A stretch of 39,519 nucleotides of DNA from Candidatus Gastranaerophilales bacterium. Lineage in GTDB: Bacteria; Cyanobacteriota; Vampirovibrionia; Gastranaerophilales; Gastranaerophilaceae. The stretch covers positions 1-39,519 of the forward strand of contig CAAFYU010000044.1 of assembly GCA_900767135.1 (NCBI GenBank). Direction: 5' to 3'. Under the pieces are notes generated by a model. It made no database searches and had not been told where the DNA came from. It was given only the letters and a program-made list of their open reading frames with translations. Below are positions 1 through 8,157 of the stretch, piece by piece. The translations under genes were made by a program, and so were the position numbers. Numbering within the stretch: position 1 is the stretch's first letter; every line of letters starts with the position of its first letter.

Positions 1-143
1 ACAACGTGCTTACTGATATCAATAAGCTCAGAAGTACTTATTCCGCTTTTTCCTTCAACAAGACTATTCCAAAAATTGTCAACGCCTACACCAAACGGTG
101 TAACTGCACCAAGTCCTGTGATAACTACTCTTCTTTTTGTCAT
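1..143 (-). CDS. fabF: 3-oxoacyl-ACP synthase II (KAS II), N-terminal part, cut by window edge
   Basis: Only the first 47 codons are in the window; the gene continues past position 1. The start ATG is at 143-141 and the protein opens MTKRRVVITGLGAVTPFG, the typical beta-ketoacyl synthase N-terminus. The active-site Cys-His-His residues lie outside the window. Known role: condensation of malonyl-ACP with acyl-ACP during fatty acid elongation in the cytoplasm. It lies directly downstream of acpP on the same strand, the usual acpP-fabF order, with about 147 bp between that holds a strong inverted repeat. Identification is firm; completeness cannot be judged. Confidence 0.9.
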   Translation of the reverse strand, partial: MTKRRVVITGLGAVTPFGVGVDNFWNSLVEGKSGISTSELIDISKHV

Positions 144-175
144 CTCTTTACCTTTTTAACTATCTTTTAAATATA

Positions 176-211
176 CGAGGGAGAAAATTCAATATTAAAT
201 TTTCACCCTCG
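176..211. other. Long inverted repeat between acpP and fabF
   Basis: CGAGGG at 176-181 pairs with CCCTCG at 206-211, and GAAAATT at 183-189 pairs with AATTTTC at 198-204, with a single A/A mismatch between the two stem parts. Neither side is followed by a clear T-run, so this is not an ordinary intrinsic terminator. It sits in the acpP-fabF transcript and could act in mRNA processing or in setting unequal expression of the two genes. Function is inferred; the pairing is seen. Confidence 0.6.
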
Positions 212-290
212 CAACTTTATAAACAAACCGAGTTTCAGCAACGAGTTTAAGAGAGGCAACTCCATGCCAACCCTCGATTAAGCTTGCAGC

Positions 291-524
291 CTACTTGCTG
301 TGAGCATCAATGTAAGTAACAGCGTCTTGAACTGTTTGAATTTTTTCAGCTTCTTCATCAGGGATTTCGCAACCGAATTCTTCTTCAAAAGCCATAACCA
401 ATTCAACTGTATCCAAAGAATCAGCACCTAAATCAGCTGTAAAGCTTGCTTCAGGAGTAACTAATGCTTCATCAACGCTCAATTGATCTACTACTACTTT
501 TTTTACTTTTTCAAATGTACTCAT
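291..524 (-). CDS. acpP: Acyl carrier protein
   Basis: 77 aa, the normal ACP length. The phosphopantetheine attachment motif GADSLD is present with Ser36 as the modified residue, and the protein is strongly acidic, as in the family. The chosen start is the ATG at 524, preceded by an AGGA SD about 9 bases upstream; an in-frame ATG five codons earlier would overlap that SD and is unlikely. Role: carries growing acyl chains between the Fab enzymes. It lies between fabG (upstream) and fabF (downstream) in the same orientation. Confidence 0.95.
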   Translation of the reverse strand: MSTFEKVKKVVVDQLSVDEALVTPEASFTADLGADSLDTVELVMAFEEEFGCEIPDEEAEKIQTVQDAVTYIDAHSK

Positions 525-654
525 TTCTAATTTCCTCATAATTAATTGTATTACTATACTATTTGTTCTCTTACATTATACTTAACGCAAGATTATTTTG
601 CAAGAAATTTACAATTTGGTATCCATATTGTTAAAAATCTTAACTTTTTCGAAA

Positions 655-765
655 AGTGAGTCGTGAATTGTGAGTAGTGAATAGACCTTTTAGCTTGCTT
701 TGCTCAAAATTTATCAAACAAATACTCATGAAATGAACTACTCACCCCTCACTATTCACCATTCA
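655..765. repeat. Dispersed repeat, family 2 (degenerate GTGAATAG-type units, inverted arms)
   Basis: The left arm (about 658-686) is built of GTGAGT/GTGAAT/GTGAGTAG units. The right arm (about 735-765) holds the reverse complement of similar units, so the whole can fold back on itself. The right arm directly abuts the fabG stop codon (766-768). Similar elements lie near 14145-14272 and 33355-33455. No ORF or RNA gene is seen in it. Confidence 0.7.
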
Positions 766-1497
766 CTAAATAATCAACGCCCCAGCAACTTCGATTGCTT
801 GACCTGAAACGTAATCTGCATCAAGAGCTAAATATTTAACTGTTTTTGCGATATCCTCAGGAGTTCCAAGACGTTTCATCGGAATAGCTTTCAAGTATTC
901 ATCAATATTTGGCAAGTTTGCAGTCATAGCTGTTTGGATAAAGCCAGGGCATACAGCATTAACTCTGATGTTTCTTGAACCAAATTCTTTTGCAAGAGTT
1001 TTTGTCAAACCGATTAAACCAGCTTTTGAAGCTGAATAGTTTGCTTGACCAGGGTTTCCATGAAGGCCAACAACACTTGACATGTTGATAATAGAACCTT
1101 GACGAGCTTTCATCATATACTTAATAACTGCGTGAGTAACGCAATATGCACTTGTCAAGTTAATTTTGATAACTCTTTCCCATTGTTCCATATCCATTCT
1201 GATAAACAAACCGTCTTTTGTAATACCAGCATTGTTCAACAATACGTCGATTTTGCCATGTTCAGCAATCATTTTGTCAACATTTTCTTGAACTGCTTCC
1301 GGATTTGAAACATCAAATTGATAGAAGTATGCATTTGCACCACAAGCCTTGATTTCATCTAAAGCCGGTTGAGCTTTTTCAGCTTCACAAATATCATTGA
1401 TAATAATGTCACAACCTGCTTTTGCAAGTTCCAAGGCACAAGCTAACCCGATACCACGAGATCCGCCTGTTACCAACGCAATTTTTCTTTCTGTCAT
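766..1497 (-). CDS. fabG: 3-oxoacyl-ACP reductase
   Basis: 243 aa, a classical short-chain dehydrogenase. Cofactor motif TGGSRGIG at residues 10-17, NNAG at 88-91, Asn113, and the catalytic Ser141, Tyr154 and Lys158 with FabG spacing. Role: NADPH-dependent reduction of 3-oxoacyl-ACP in each elongation cycle. The start has a clear AAGGAG SD. The C-terminus reads EVAGALII instead of the common VDGG ending, a mild departure next to the repeat that abuts the stop codon. The neighbouring acpP and fabF support FabG rather than another SDR. Confidence 0.93.
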   Translation of the reverse strand: MTERKIALVTGGSRGIGLACALELAKAGCDIIINDICEAEKAQPALDEIKACGANAYFYQFDVSNPEAVQENVDKMIAEHGKIDVLLNNAGITKDGLFIRMDMEQWERVIKINLTSAYCVTHAVIKYMMKARQGSIINMSSVVGLHGNPGQANYSASKAGLIGLTKTLAKEFGSRNIRVNAVCPGFIQTAMTANLPNIDEYLKAIPMKRLGTPEDIAKTVKYLALDADYVSGQAIEVAGALII

Positions 1498-1946
1498 TAA
1501 TTTTCTCCTTATTTTATTAAAATAAAACGAATAATTTTATCCCTCATTCGGATTATACCATAAATATAAGAGGTTTGACAGTTTATTAACAAATTTGAAG
1601 AAAGGAGAGCGATGAAAGCAGCTAAACGAGAGTTAGGTTACTAAGGCACTAAGGTCGTTTCAGGAATAAAGGGCGTTAAGACGATAGAACGATAAGACGT
1701 TAAGTTCATATCGGGAAAAGTTGCTATCAGTCGTCATTCTGAAAAGACTGAAAATCAAGCGTCCAGAGTATATTTTGGTCTTATTATGAATCTAATTATT
1801 ATATTCCTGTAAGTCGGGGTGGGTACCCCGACTTACAGCTATGAATTTCTTTTTTAACCTTTATTTAAGTAGTCTTTATAAAGAATATCAAATGGACTTT
1901 GGCAATAATAGAGAGCTCTATTTTCGTAAGGCACCTATGTAGTACA
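1498..1946. repeat. Gene-free stretch with family 1 dispersed repeat and a perfect hairpin
   Basis: Between fabG and the epimerase gene no convincing gene is seen. Positions about 1633-1745 hold a family 1 repeat built of CTAAGGCACTAAGG-like and CGATAAGACGTTAAG-like units. Its end, with GTTGC and AGTCGTCATTCT, recurs at about 8128-8158. Positions 1808-1837 hold a perfect 13-bp inverted repeat (TGTAAGTCGGGGT, loop GGGT). A 10-codon ORF with a good SD at 1612-1644 is noted but not called. Confidence 0.65.
1808..1837. other. Perfect 13-bp hairpin
   Basis: TGTAAGTCGGGGT pairs exactly with ACCCCGACTTACA across a 4-base loop. A T-rich stretch follows only about ten bases later on the plus strand, so terminator function is uncertain. 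A smaller GTCGG/CCGAC hairpin of the same flavour is at 22552-22571, so these may be members of one mobile hairpin family. Confidence 0.6.
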
Positions 1947-2801
1947 TTAAACATCTCCTCTATAATTTTTTAAGATTTCTTCAATTTTGGAATTATCACC
2001 ATATATAACAGGAGAATCATATTTTCTTGGTGGAAACATTCCATAATTTAATTTTATGTTCAAATTATGTTCTTTAATAAAGTCCTCAGCCCTATCTTTC
2101 ATTGATGTTGGTTCCCCTGAACAAACATTTATTATTCCATCTATTTCTGTTTGAAGTGACGCTTTGGCTATCATTTCTGCTAAATCGTTTATGTCTATAA
2201 AGTCAAACTGATTTGTTCCTTTGGTAAAAGGGAATTCTGTTTTACCTTCCTTTGCAGCCTGTAATAACTTGGTAAATACTGAGTGGTTATGCTCATCATC
2301 ACCTGTAATATAATATGCTCTTAACCATTTTATAGATACGTCTTTATCTTTTGCAAATACAAACAAGAGCTGTCTTAAAGTATTCTTTGATATTCCATAA
2401 TATGATAACGGATTACAGGGCGTATCATCTTTAATCTTTCCTTCGTGATAGCCGACTTCGTGTGCTGTTCCCATTATGGTTATTGATTTACAGCCGGAAT
2501 TTATCATATTTTTTAAAAAATCAAAATGCTTTGTTAAATTATTGATATGGCTACTTGCATAATGATTAAAACCGGCTTGCCAAGCTAAATGTATTATAAT
2601 ATCCGGCTTTTGCAGTATTTCATACAATTTGGGATTGTTAGCTTCATTTAAAATATCAATATTCAAATAAGTAACATTTTCCGGAAGATTTGTGTTATTA
2701 AAATCGCACGCTAATATATCATTACTGCTTTTTAATAGCGTTCTTACCACATTTGCCCCAATAAAACCATTAGCTCCGGTTATTAATATTTTATTTTTCA
2801 T
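1947..2801 (-). CDS. NAD-dependent epimerase/dehydratase family protein
   Basis: 284 aa, extended short-chain dehydrogenase fold. The N-terminal Rossmann motif TGANGFIG is near residues 8-15 and the catalytic Y-x-x-x-K is seen as YGISK, with an upstream GTAHEVGY segment supplying the usual Ser/Thr region. Such enzymes act on NDP-sugars (4-epimerases, dehydratases, reductases); the substrate cannot be named from sequence. The gene is isolated: no other sugar-nucleotide or glycosyltransferase gene is in the window. It sits beside a decayed transposase fragment inside the fatty acid gene block, which suggests insertion or transfer. Confidence 0.85.
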   Translation of the reverse strand: MKNKILITGANGFIGANVVRTLLKSSNDILACDFNNTNLPENVTYLNIDILNEANNPKLYEILQKPDIIIHLAWQAGFNHYASSHINNLTKHFDFLKNMINSGCKSITIMGTAHEVGYHEGKIKDDTPCNPLSYYGISKNTLRQLLFVFAKDKDVSIKWLRAYYITGDDEHNHSVFTKLLQAAKEGKTEFPFTKGTNQFDFIDINDLAEMIAKASLQTEIDGIINVCSGEPTSMKDRAEDFIKEHNLNIKLNYGMFPPRKYDSPVIYGDNSKIEEILKNYRGDV

Positions 2802-2890
2802 AATTACCTATTATTACAAATATCTTTCTATAACATTAGAACATTTATGTCTATATATGTCAATAATCTGCCCTAGTTCAGCACATATTA

Positions 2891-3117
2891 TTAGACACAC
2901 TTTTCTTTTAATTTATAGTAATATTCCGTCGGAGTCAAGCAATTAAGGCTTTGGGGGGCATATTTTCACAATTATATTTATACTCAAATTTTTTTAATAA
3001 TTTTCTCGTTTCTTCTATCATATCAGGCATTTCGTATACATTCCAAAATTCAAAATAGTACTACTAAACCATTCATCTTTTTGTGGAAAATTTCTTCTAT
3101 GGCAGAAGTATTGTTGG
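2891..3117 (-). pseudogene. Remnant of a DDE (rve-type) transposase, C-terminal part, frameshifted
   Basis: No intact gene lies between 2802 and 3144, but minus-strand fragments in different frames line up as an integrase-core C-terminus. Frame one (3039-2935) reads YEMPDMIEETRKLLKKFEY and continues to KYNCEN. After a frame change at the C6 run near 2955 the next frame reads PQSLNCLTPTEYYYKLKEK and ends at the stop at 2893-2891. This matches the usual YN-x-x-RPHQSLN-x-LTP-x-EYY ending of IS3/IS481-type transposases. Upstream codons are also frame-broken. Terminal inverted repeats were not found. The IS family is an inference. Confidence 0.6.
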
Positions 3118-3144
3118 TTGGGCATACCTACTCAACATCATAAC

Positions 3145-3513
3145 TTACTCTTTTCTTTTTTGCTTCATCTTTATCGCAAGATAAATCTGTTCCCCCATCG
3201 TTTTCATGGCTTTTTCTTGTTTTTGGGCTTTTTCAGAATTCGAATTATTTTCAGGAGTAATTTCTTTGCGTTTAGCTTTTTTATTTTCTTGAATTTTTTC
3301 TTCTTGCCCTTTGGTTATTGTTAAAAATTTTCCTGTAACAACATTTTCCTGCTTAGCTTTTTCAATCTCAATTCTATACAAAGTTGCTTTATCGTTAGAT
3401 TTATTCCCTGTCGGCACAATCCCATATTCCCTCAACTTACGCATTATTGCGACTAATTCAGGGTCATTACCGCCACTTGAAAATGAAAAACTGCTAATTC
3501 CGTTTATCGCCAT
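3145..3513 (-). CDS. Hypothetical protein, lysine/glutamate-rich
   Basis: 122 aa, not a family I can name. It opens MAINGISSFSFSSGGNDPE, a polar N-terminus of the sort seen in short lineage-specific proteins of this group. The C-terminal two thirds is highly charged and probably helical. The start is ATG at 3513 with AGGAG about 8 bases upstream; an in-frame GTG three codons earlier overlaps that SD and is rejected. No signal peptide or TM segment. Its SD-to-start context (AGGAGTGTATCTGATG) resembles that of the genes at 11462 and 11810. Confidence 0.65.
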   Translation of the reverse strand: MAINGISSFSFSSGGNDPELVAIMRKLREYGIVPTGNKSNDKATLYRIEIEKAKQENVVTGKFLTITKGQEEKIQENKKAKRKEITPENNSNSEKAQKQEKAMKTMGEQIYLAIKMKQKRKE

Positions 3514-3593
3514 CAGATACACTCCTAATAATATAACTATCGGTATGACAAAAGAAAATCTTTAATTGAGATTAATTTTTGTGAAGGCAATAT

Positions 3594-3625
3594 AAAAAAT
3601 AAGGTGAAGATTTTATCTCCACCTT
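3594..3625 (-). terminator. Intrinsic terminator of the fabD-fabH-plsX operon
   Basis: AAGGTG (3601-3606) pairs with CACCTT (3620-3625), with further AGAT/ATCT pairing inside. On the minus strand the hairpin is followed by a T6 run (the A-run at 3594-3599 on plus). It lies about 30 bases past the fabD stop. Confidence 0.8.
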
Positions 3626-3656
3626 ACATTTTTATAAAATTCTACTTAGCAACTTC

Positions 3657-4607
3657 TTACACTAATGCCAATTCTTCTTTCAAGGCAGCAACAGTGCTTT
3701 CCAAAGATGCTTTATCAAATACGTTGAACATTTTAGCTTCCGGTGCAATTTTTCTGTTCAAACCTGCAAGAACTTTTCCAGGTCCGATTTCTACGAAAAT
3801 TTCAACACCGTCATTTGCCATTTGTTGGATTGTTTGAGTCCAATGTACTGATGAGCAAATTTGTTTTGGCATTTTTTCTCTAAAATCTGCACTTTCGACA
3901 GTTGCCTTAGCGTCAACGTTTGTTACAACAGGAATTTCAGCGTTGTTCAATTTCAAATCAGAAACAAACCCTACAAATTCTTTGCTTGCATTTTCCATAA
4001 ATTTAGAGTGGAAAGCTCCTGAAACAGGAAGCGGAACAACTCTTCTTGCACCTTTTGCCAACAAGATTTCGCCGGCTTTTGCAACTGCATCATTGTCACC
4101 TGTAATTACAACCTGAGCAGGTGAATTGTAGTTTGCAACATCAACATAACCAACACTTGATGCCTCTTTCAATGCTTCTTCCAAAGCACCCTCAGGAGCG
4201 TTCAAAATTGCAGACATAGCACCACCTGTTGCACTTGCACTCATCAAGTCAGCTCTTTTTTGGATTGCTTTAAATGTAGTTTCCAAAGACATAACACCGG
4301 CTTCGTACATTGCACAATATTCACCCAAAGAGTGACCTGCAACAAAGTCAGGTTTGATATCCAATTGAGATTTCAAAGCTTCCAACGCCGCAATAGACAT
4401 TGTTACGATACAAGGCTGAGTGTTTACAGTTTGTTTCAAAGAATCTTCCGGTCCTTCAAAACAAAGAGTAGTAACACTTTTGCCTAAAACTTTATCTGCT
4501 GTGTCAAATACGTTCTTTGAGCTTTCGAAATTTTCATATAAGTCTTTTCCCATGCCAACTGCTTGTGAGCCTTGTCCAGGGAATAAGAATGCGATTTTTT
4601 TAGTCAT
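3657..4607 (-). CDS. fabD: Malonyl-CoA:ACP transacylase
   Basis: 316 aa, close to the family norm. The GQGSQ loop is at residues 11-15, the nucleophile Ser93 sits in GHSLGE, Arg118 binds the malonyl carboxylate, and His200 in GAFHS completes the dyad. Role: moves malonyl from CoA to ACP to supply elongation units. It is the last gene of the run plsX-fabH-fabD and is followed by a terminator. About 100 bp separate it from fabH upstream. Confidence 0.95.
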   Translation of the reverse strand: MTKKIAFLFPGQGSQAVGMGKDLYENFESSKNVFDTADKVLGKSVTTLCFEGPEDSLKQTVNTQPCIVTMSIAALEALKSQLDIKPDFVAGHSLGEYCAMYEAGVMSLETTFKAIQKRADLMSASATGGAMSAILNAPEGALEEALKEASSVGYVDVANYNSPAQVVITGDNDAVAKAGEILLAKGARRVVPLPVSGAFHSKFMENASKEFVGFVSDLKLNNAEIPVVTNVDAKATVESADFREKMPKQICSSVHWTQTIQQMANDGVEIFVEIGPGKVLAGLNRKIAPEAKMFNVFDKASLESTVAALKEELALV

Positions 4608-4710
4608 AATTTTATCCTTTAATTTAATTTGCTCACGTTGAGTAAGTACACTGACTTTACTCGTCTAAAACTCTCTCCGTCCACAGAGGACGAGAAAAAG
4701 TTTAAAATCC

Positions 4711-5721
4711 TTAGCAAATACCTTCACGAAGTCTAACGATTGCACCGCCCCAAGTCATACCGGCACCAAATCCACAAAGAATTGCAGTAGTTCCAAGTTT
4801 AACTTTTCCTTTTTCAACGCTTTCTGCCAAAGCAATTGGAATAGAGGCAGCTGATGTGTTACCATAATATTTGATATTTGTAACAACTTTTTCATCTGGA
4901 TATCCAAGTCTTTCTTGTACAGCTTGAATAATTCTGATATTTGCTTGGTGAGGGATTAGATAATCGATATCGTCAGCCTTCATTCCTGATTTCTCAACCA
5001 AGTTTTCTACATAATGAGGCAAGATTTTTGCAACAAATGTGTAAACTCCACGACCGTTCATTCTGATGCCTTTTGGTTTTTCTTCATATTGTTCAACCAA
5101 CGGGCAATTTTTTCCGTCAAATGAAAGTTCAATTAAGTTTCCATAGTTGCCATCTGCTTCAATATCAATTGAAATTACATCATCAATTCCGTCCTCAGCC
5201 TGAGTAACAACCATAGCACCTGCACCGTCACCGAACAAAATTGAAGTACCTCTATCTGTCCAGTCAACAAGTCTTGAATTGTTGTCTGTTGCAACAATCA
5301 AGATATTTTTGTACATACCTGATGCGATATAAGCTTTTGCAATGCTCAAACCGTAAATCAAACCAGAGCATGCCGCTGTAATATCAAATGCAGGGATAGG
5401 TTTTGTAATGCCTAATCTTGATTGGATATGACAAGCGATTGCAGGATACAAATCAGGTGGTGCAGAAGATGCAGCCAAAATCAAATCGATTTCTTCCGGC
5501 TTCATTTTAGCCTTAGCCAAGGCATTTTGAGCAGCTTCCAAACCTAAGTCGATAGCATTTTGTTCGCCAGAAACAACACGTCTTTCTTTAATCCCTGTAC
5601 GAGTATAAATCCACTCGTCAGAAGTTTCATATAATTTTGTCAAATCATCGTTTGTAATAACTGTTTCAGGCAAGCTATAACCAACACCTGCAATTCTTAA
5701 CGGAATTAATTTATCTGTCAT
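4711..5721 (-). CDS. fabH: 3-oxoacyl-ACP synthase III
   Basis: 336 aa. The Cys118-His258-Asn288 triad is visible in ACSG, PHQAN and GNTS contexts, as in KAS III. Role: first condensation of acetyl-CoA (or another primer) with malonyl-ACP. The gene begins 6 bp after plsX ends, and its SD (GAGGAA) lies in the last codons of plsX, so translation is probably coupled. Standard start at 5721. Confidence 0.95.
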   Translation of the reverse strand: MTDKLIPLRIAGVGYSLPETVITNDDLTKLYETSDEWIYTRTGIKERRVVSGEQNAIDLGLEAAQNALAKAKMKPEEIDLILAASSAPPDLYPAIACHIQSRLGITKPIPAFDITAACSGLIYGLSIAKAYIASGMYKNILIVATDNNSRLVDWTDRGTSILFGDGAGAMVVTQAEDGIDDVISIDIEADGNYGNLIELSFDGKNCPLVEQYEEKPKGIRMNGRGVYTFVAKILPHYVENLVEKSGMKADDIDYLIPHQANIRIIQAVQERLGYPDEKVVTNIKYYGNTSAASIPIALAESVEKGKVKLGTTAILCGFGAGMTWGGAIVRLREGIC

Positions 5722-5727
5722 CTGTTT

Positions 5728-6786
5728 TTATTCCTCATAAAACTTAGCTATTTTTTCGTTCACGCCTGTTTCAACAGCGTGTTTTGCAACTCTTACGGCA
5801 TTTTTAATTGCATAAGCTTTGCTTCTGCCGTGAGAAATTACTGTGATACCTTTAACCCCTAAAAGCAAGGCACCGCCAAATTCTTCATAGTTAATTTTTG
5901 TATAAATTCTCTTCATAAACGGTTTTGCAAGAAGTCCGATAATTTTACCTGCCAAATCGGCTTTGAATTCTTGTTTCAACATTCTGAACAACATTGAAGA
6001 TGTACCTTCTGTAACCTTCAACGCAACGTTACCGACGAAACCGTCACATACTACAACATCGCACACACTCAAGAAAATTTCTTTACCTTCAATGTTACCA
6101 ACAAAGTTAATCTTTTCTTGGTGCTCTTCCAAAATCTTATAAGTTGCCTGAGCAAGTTCGTTACCTTTTCCGGCTTCTTCACCGATGTTCAAAACACCAA
6201 CTCTCGGGTGTTCAATACCTAAAACGTTTTTAGAGAAAGTTGCACCCATAATAGCAAATTGGTAAAGCATTTCAGGCGAACAATTGCTGTTTGCACCACC
6301 ATCAATTACAACAATAGGTTGCTTAATTGTCGGTAAAGTAACCGCAATAGCCGGTCTGTCAATTCCCGGAATTCTGCCCAAGCCGAACAAACTTGATGCC
6401 ATAGCTGCACCTGTTGAACCAGCCGCAACAACCGCATCAGAGCTTCCCTTTGCAACTGCATCAACTGCTAAAACGATAGATGATTTTTTCTTTTTACGAA
6501 TAGCTTGCCCCGGAGCCTCGCCCATTTCAATAACTTCTGAAGCATGGGTAATTTTGATGTCTAATTTTGATGTATCAATTTTGATACGGCATTTTGCTGG
6601 ACCGCCTTTACCGTAGTCGGTCATAAATCCTTCGTGAGTAATCTTATCGAGTTCTTGCTCAATTCGATCTTGTTTACCTACAAGTTCAATTGCAACTCCA
6701 TATTCTTTCGCAGCCCAAACTGCACCAGCCACGATTTCGTGTGGAGCATGGTCACCGCCCATTGCATCAATTGCTATTCTTGTCAT
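5728..6786 (-). CDS. plsX: Phosphate acyltransferase
   Basis: 352 aa. Opens MTRIAIDAMGGDHAP, the PlsX signature. The start at 6786 is preceded by an AGAGGGA SD; a candidate six codons upstream would place the SD inside the gene. Role: converts acyl-ACP to acyl-phosphate for PlsY, the first step of phospholipid synthesis, at the membrane face. The rpmF-plsX-fabH-fabD order is a widely conserved cluster linking lipid synthesis with ribosome genes. Confidence 0.95.
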   Translation of the reverse strand: MTRIAIDAMGGDHAPHEIVAGAVWAAKEYGVAIELVGKQDRIEQELDKITHEGFMTDYGKGGPAKCRIKIDTSKLDIKITHASEVIEMGEAPGQAIRKKKKSSIVLAVDAVAKGSSDAVVAAGSTGAAMASSLFGLGRIPGIDRPAIAVTLPTIKQPIVVIDGGANSNCSPEMLYQFAIMGATFSKNVLGIEHPRVGVLNIGEEAGKGNELAQATYKILEEHQEKINFVGNIEGKEIFLSVCDVVVCDGFVGNVALKVTEGTSSMLFRMLKQEFKADLAGKIIGLLAKPFMKRIYTKINYEEFGGALLLGVKGITVISHGRSKAYAIKNAVRVAKHAVETGVNEKIAKFYEE

Positions 6787-6807
6787 CTTATCCCTCTCTA
6801 TCAAAAA

Positions 6808-6885
6808 AAGATACTAAGTTACTAAGGCGCTAAGGCACTAGGTATCAAAAAAATTTAGTTTTCTAGTGCCTTAATGCTTAGTATA
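6808..6885. repeat. Dispersed repeat, family 1 copy between plsX and rpmF
   Basis: Units like ACTAAGTTACTAAGG, CGCTAAGGCACTAG and CTAGTGCCTTAATGC fill this gap. The part reading CTAAGGCACTAG (left) and CTAGTGCCTTAA (right) is an inverted pair that can form a hairpin. It lies within a few bases of the rpmF stop codon and therefore inside the likely rpmF-plsX transcript. Confidence 0.65.
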
Positions 6886-6889
6886 TCTA

Positions 6890-7171
6890 TTATTCTTCAG
6901 TTTTTTCTTCAGCAGGAGCTTCTGCTTTTACTTCTTCAACTTTTTCTTCTTTTTTAGCTGATTTTTTTGCAGGTTTTTCTGCAACTTTTTCAACTCTATC
7001 TTTCAAGCTTACAGGTTTTCCTTTGTAAGTTCCGCAAGCTGTGCATACTGTGTGAGTCAATACTGTTTCACCACAATTAGGGCATTTTGTTGTAGCCGGT
7101 TTTGTTGCTTTCCAGTTACTTCTTCTGCTGCCTTGTGCTGAATGTCCTGTTCTTTTCTTAGGTACTGCCAT
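6890..7171 (-). CDS. rpmF: Ribosomal protein L32
   Basis: 93 aa, opening MAVPKKRTGHSAQGSRRSN. Two CxxC pairs (CPNC and CTAC) form the zinc site. The protein is longer than the usual 55-65 aa L32 because of an Ala/Glu/Lys-rich acidic tail of roughly 35 residues. Such tails occur in some lineages and are likely disordered. It belongs to the large ribosomal subunit. Located between yceD (upstream) and plsX (downstream), the common arrangement. Confidence 0.95.
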   Translation of the reverse strand: MAVPKKRTGHSAQGSRRSNWKATKPATTKCPNCGETVLTHTVCTACGTYKGKPVSLKDRVEKVAEKPAKKSAKKEEKVEEVKAEAPAEEKTEE

Positions 7172-7213
7172 TTTTCTTTTTCCTTTTTATTTGTTATTAC
7201 TACTTATATTTTT

Positions 7214-7702
7214 CTAGTTTTCGTTAATTTTTATATTTTTGAAAACATCAAGTCTTGGATCAGACAAATTTTCCTCTTTCAAAAATTTGTCCCCATTACA
7301 ATTTATACCACAAACTTTTTTATTTGGTAAATTTAATATTACGGATTGATACAATAAGTCATAAATATCAATCTCATCAGCTCCATCAAGATCCGTTACA
7401 AACTGCCCGTCTTTAAGTTCGAACTCCTGCCCGTAATCCTCTAATAGTGCGTTTTTCGCAAACATCTCGTCTAGCTGAAAATCCAGTTCATAATCAAATT
7501 CTTTCAAACACAAATCGCATTCGAGCTTAACAGTTCCCTTAACATTTCCACAAACTTCAATAAACTCACCAAGCGATTTTATTTCTAAATCTGCGACAAT
7601 TGGAGTAACACAATTCAAGCCATCGATTTTTTCCTCAAAGTGAAAATCAATAGTTTTAGAACTTGTATTTTCTAATTCTTCAATTGAAATTTTGTTATCC
7701 AT
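7214..7702 (-). CDS. yceD: YceD family (DUF177) protein, rRNA/ribosome-associated
   Basis: 162 aa. The central CDLCLKEFDY segment and the later CGINC pair are the typical DUF177 cysteine motifs, probably metal-binding, surrounded by acidic sequence. The family lies next to rpmF in most bacteria and is linked to 23S rRNA accumulation. Its ATG overlaps the stop of the upstream small gene (TAATG), which implies translational coupling. Confidence 0.85.
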   Translation of the reverse strand: MDNKISIEELENTSSKTIDFHFEEKIDGLNCVTPIVADLEIKSLGEFIEVCGNVKGTVKLECDLCLKEFDYELDFQLDEMFAKNALLEDYGQEFELKDGQFVTDLDGADEIDIYDLLYQSVILNLPNKKVCGINCNGDKFLKEENLSDPRLDVFKNIKINEN

Positions 7703-7953
7703 TATCCTACGTACTGTTCTTCTTGTACGGCAATAGATGCGATTTGATTAGAGATAAAGCAAACTTTTTTCAAAGGTCCTTGCGTTTCTTTTTCAATCAA
7801 AACAGCAGTCGCACTTCTCATTGCCTGTTGTAATTCTGCATAAAGATCTTCCGGTTTTTCAACATAAAGTACCAAAGGAGCCGCAGCACCTTTCAAGAAT
7901 ACCAAAACCGAAGTTCTTTTTTTAATATTTTGTGGATTAAATTGTTGTGCCAT
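7702..7953 (-). CDS. Conserved-looking hypothetical protein, first gene of the yceD-rpmF-plsX-fabH-fabD run
   Basis: 83 aa, no signal peptide or TM helix, and no motif I can name. It alternates hydrophobic and charged stretches (VLVFLKGAAAPLVLYVEKPE near residues 17-36), suggesting a small alpha/beta fold. Translationally coupled to yceD by a one-base stop/start overlap. The context suggests a housekeeping role near ribosome assembly or lipid synthesis, but that is inference only. Confidence 0.75.
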   Translation of the reverse strand: MAQQFNPQNIKKRTSVLVFLKGAAAPLVLYVEKPEDLYAELQQAMRSATAVLIEKETQGPLKKVCFISNQIASIAVQEEQYVG

Positions 7954-8085
7954 TTCACACTCCTTCTTTAATAATTACAATTATAAATAAACGTAACTAA
8001 ATTGTCAATTTTTAGACAAAGCATTTATAATTAACAGATATTTCAACACAAAAAGACTTAACTGTTGCTTAATTCCTGTGTCAAG

Positions 8086-8157
8086 GAAAAGTCCTAAGTT
8101 ACTAGGACACTGAGACGATAAGTTCGTATCGAAAACAGTTGCCATTAGTCGTCATTC
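8086..8157. repeat. Dispersed repeat, family 1 copy
   Basis: AAGTCCTAAGTTACTAGGACACTGAGACG units lead into a tail with GATAAGTTCGTATCG, GTTGCCATTAGTC and GTCATTC. The tail matches the one at about 1697-1742 with few changes. The element directly abuts the stop codon of the gene at 8158-8574. Confidence 0.7.

Noticed and set aside
1612..1644. 10-codon ORF with SD GGAG on the plus strand
   Set aside because: No promoter at proper distance, no hydrophobic or leader-like content, and it runs into repeat sequence.
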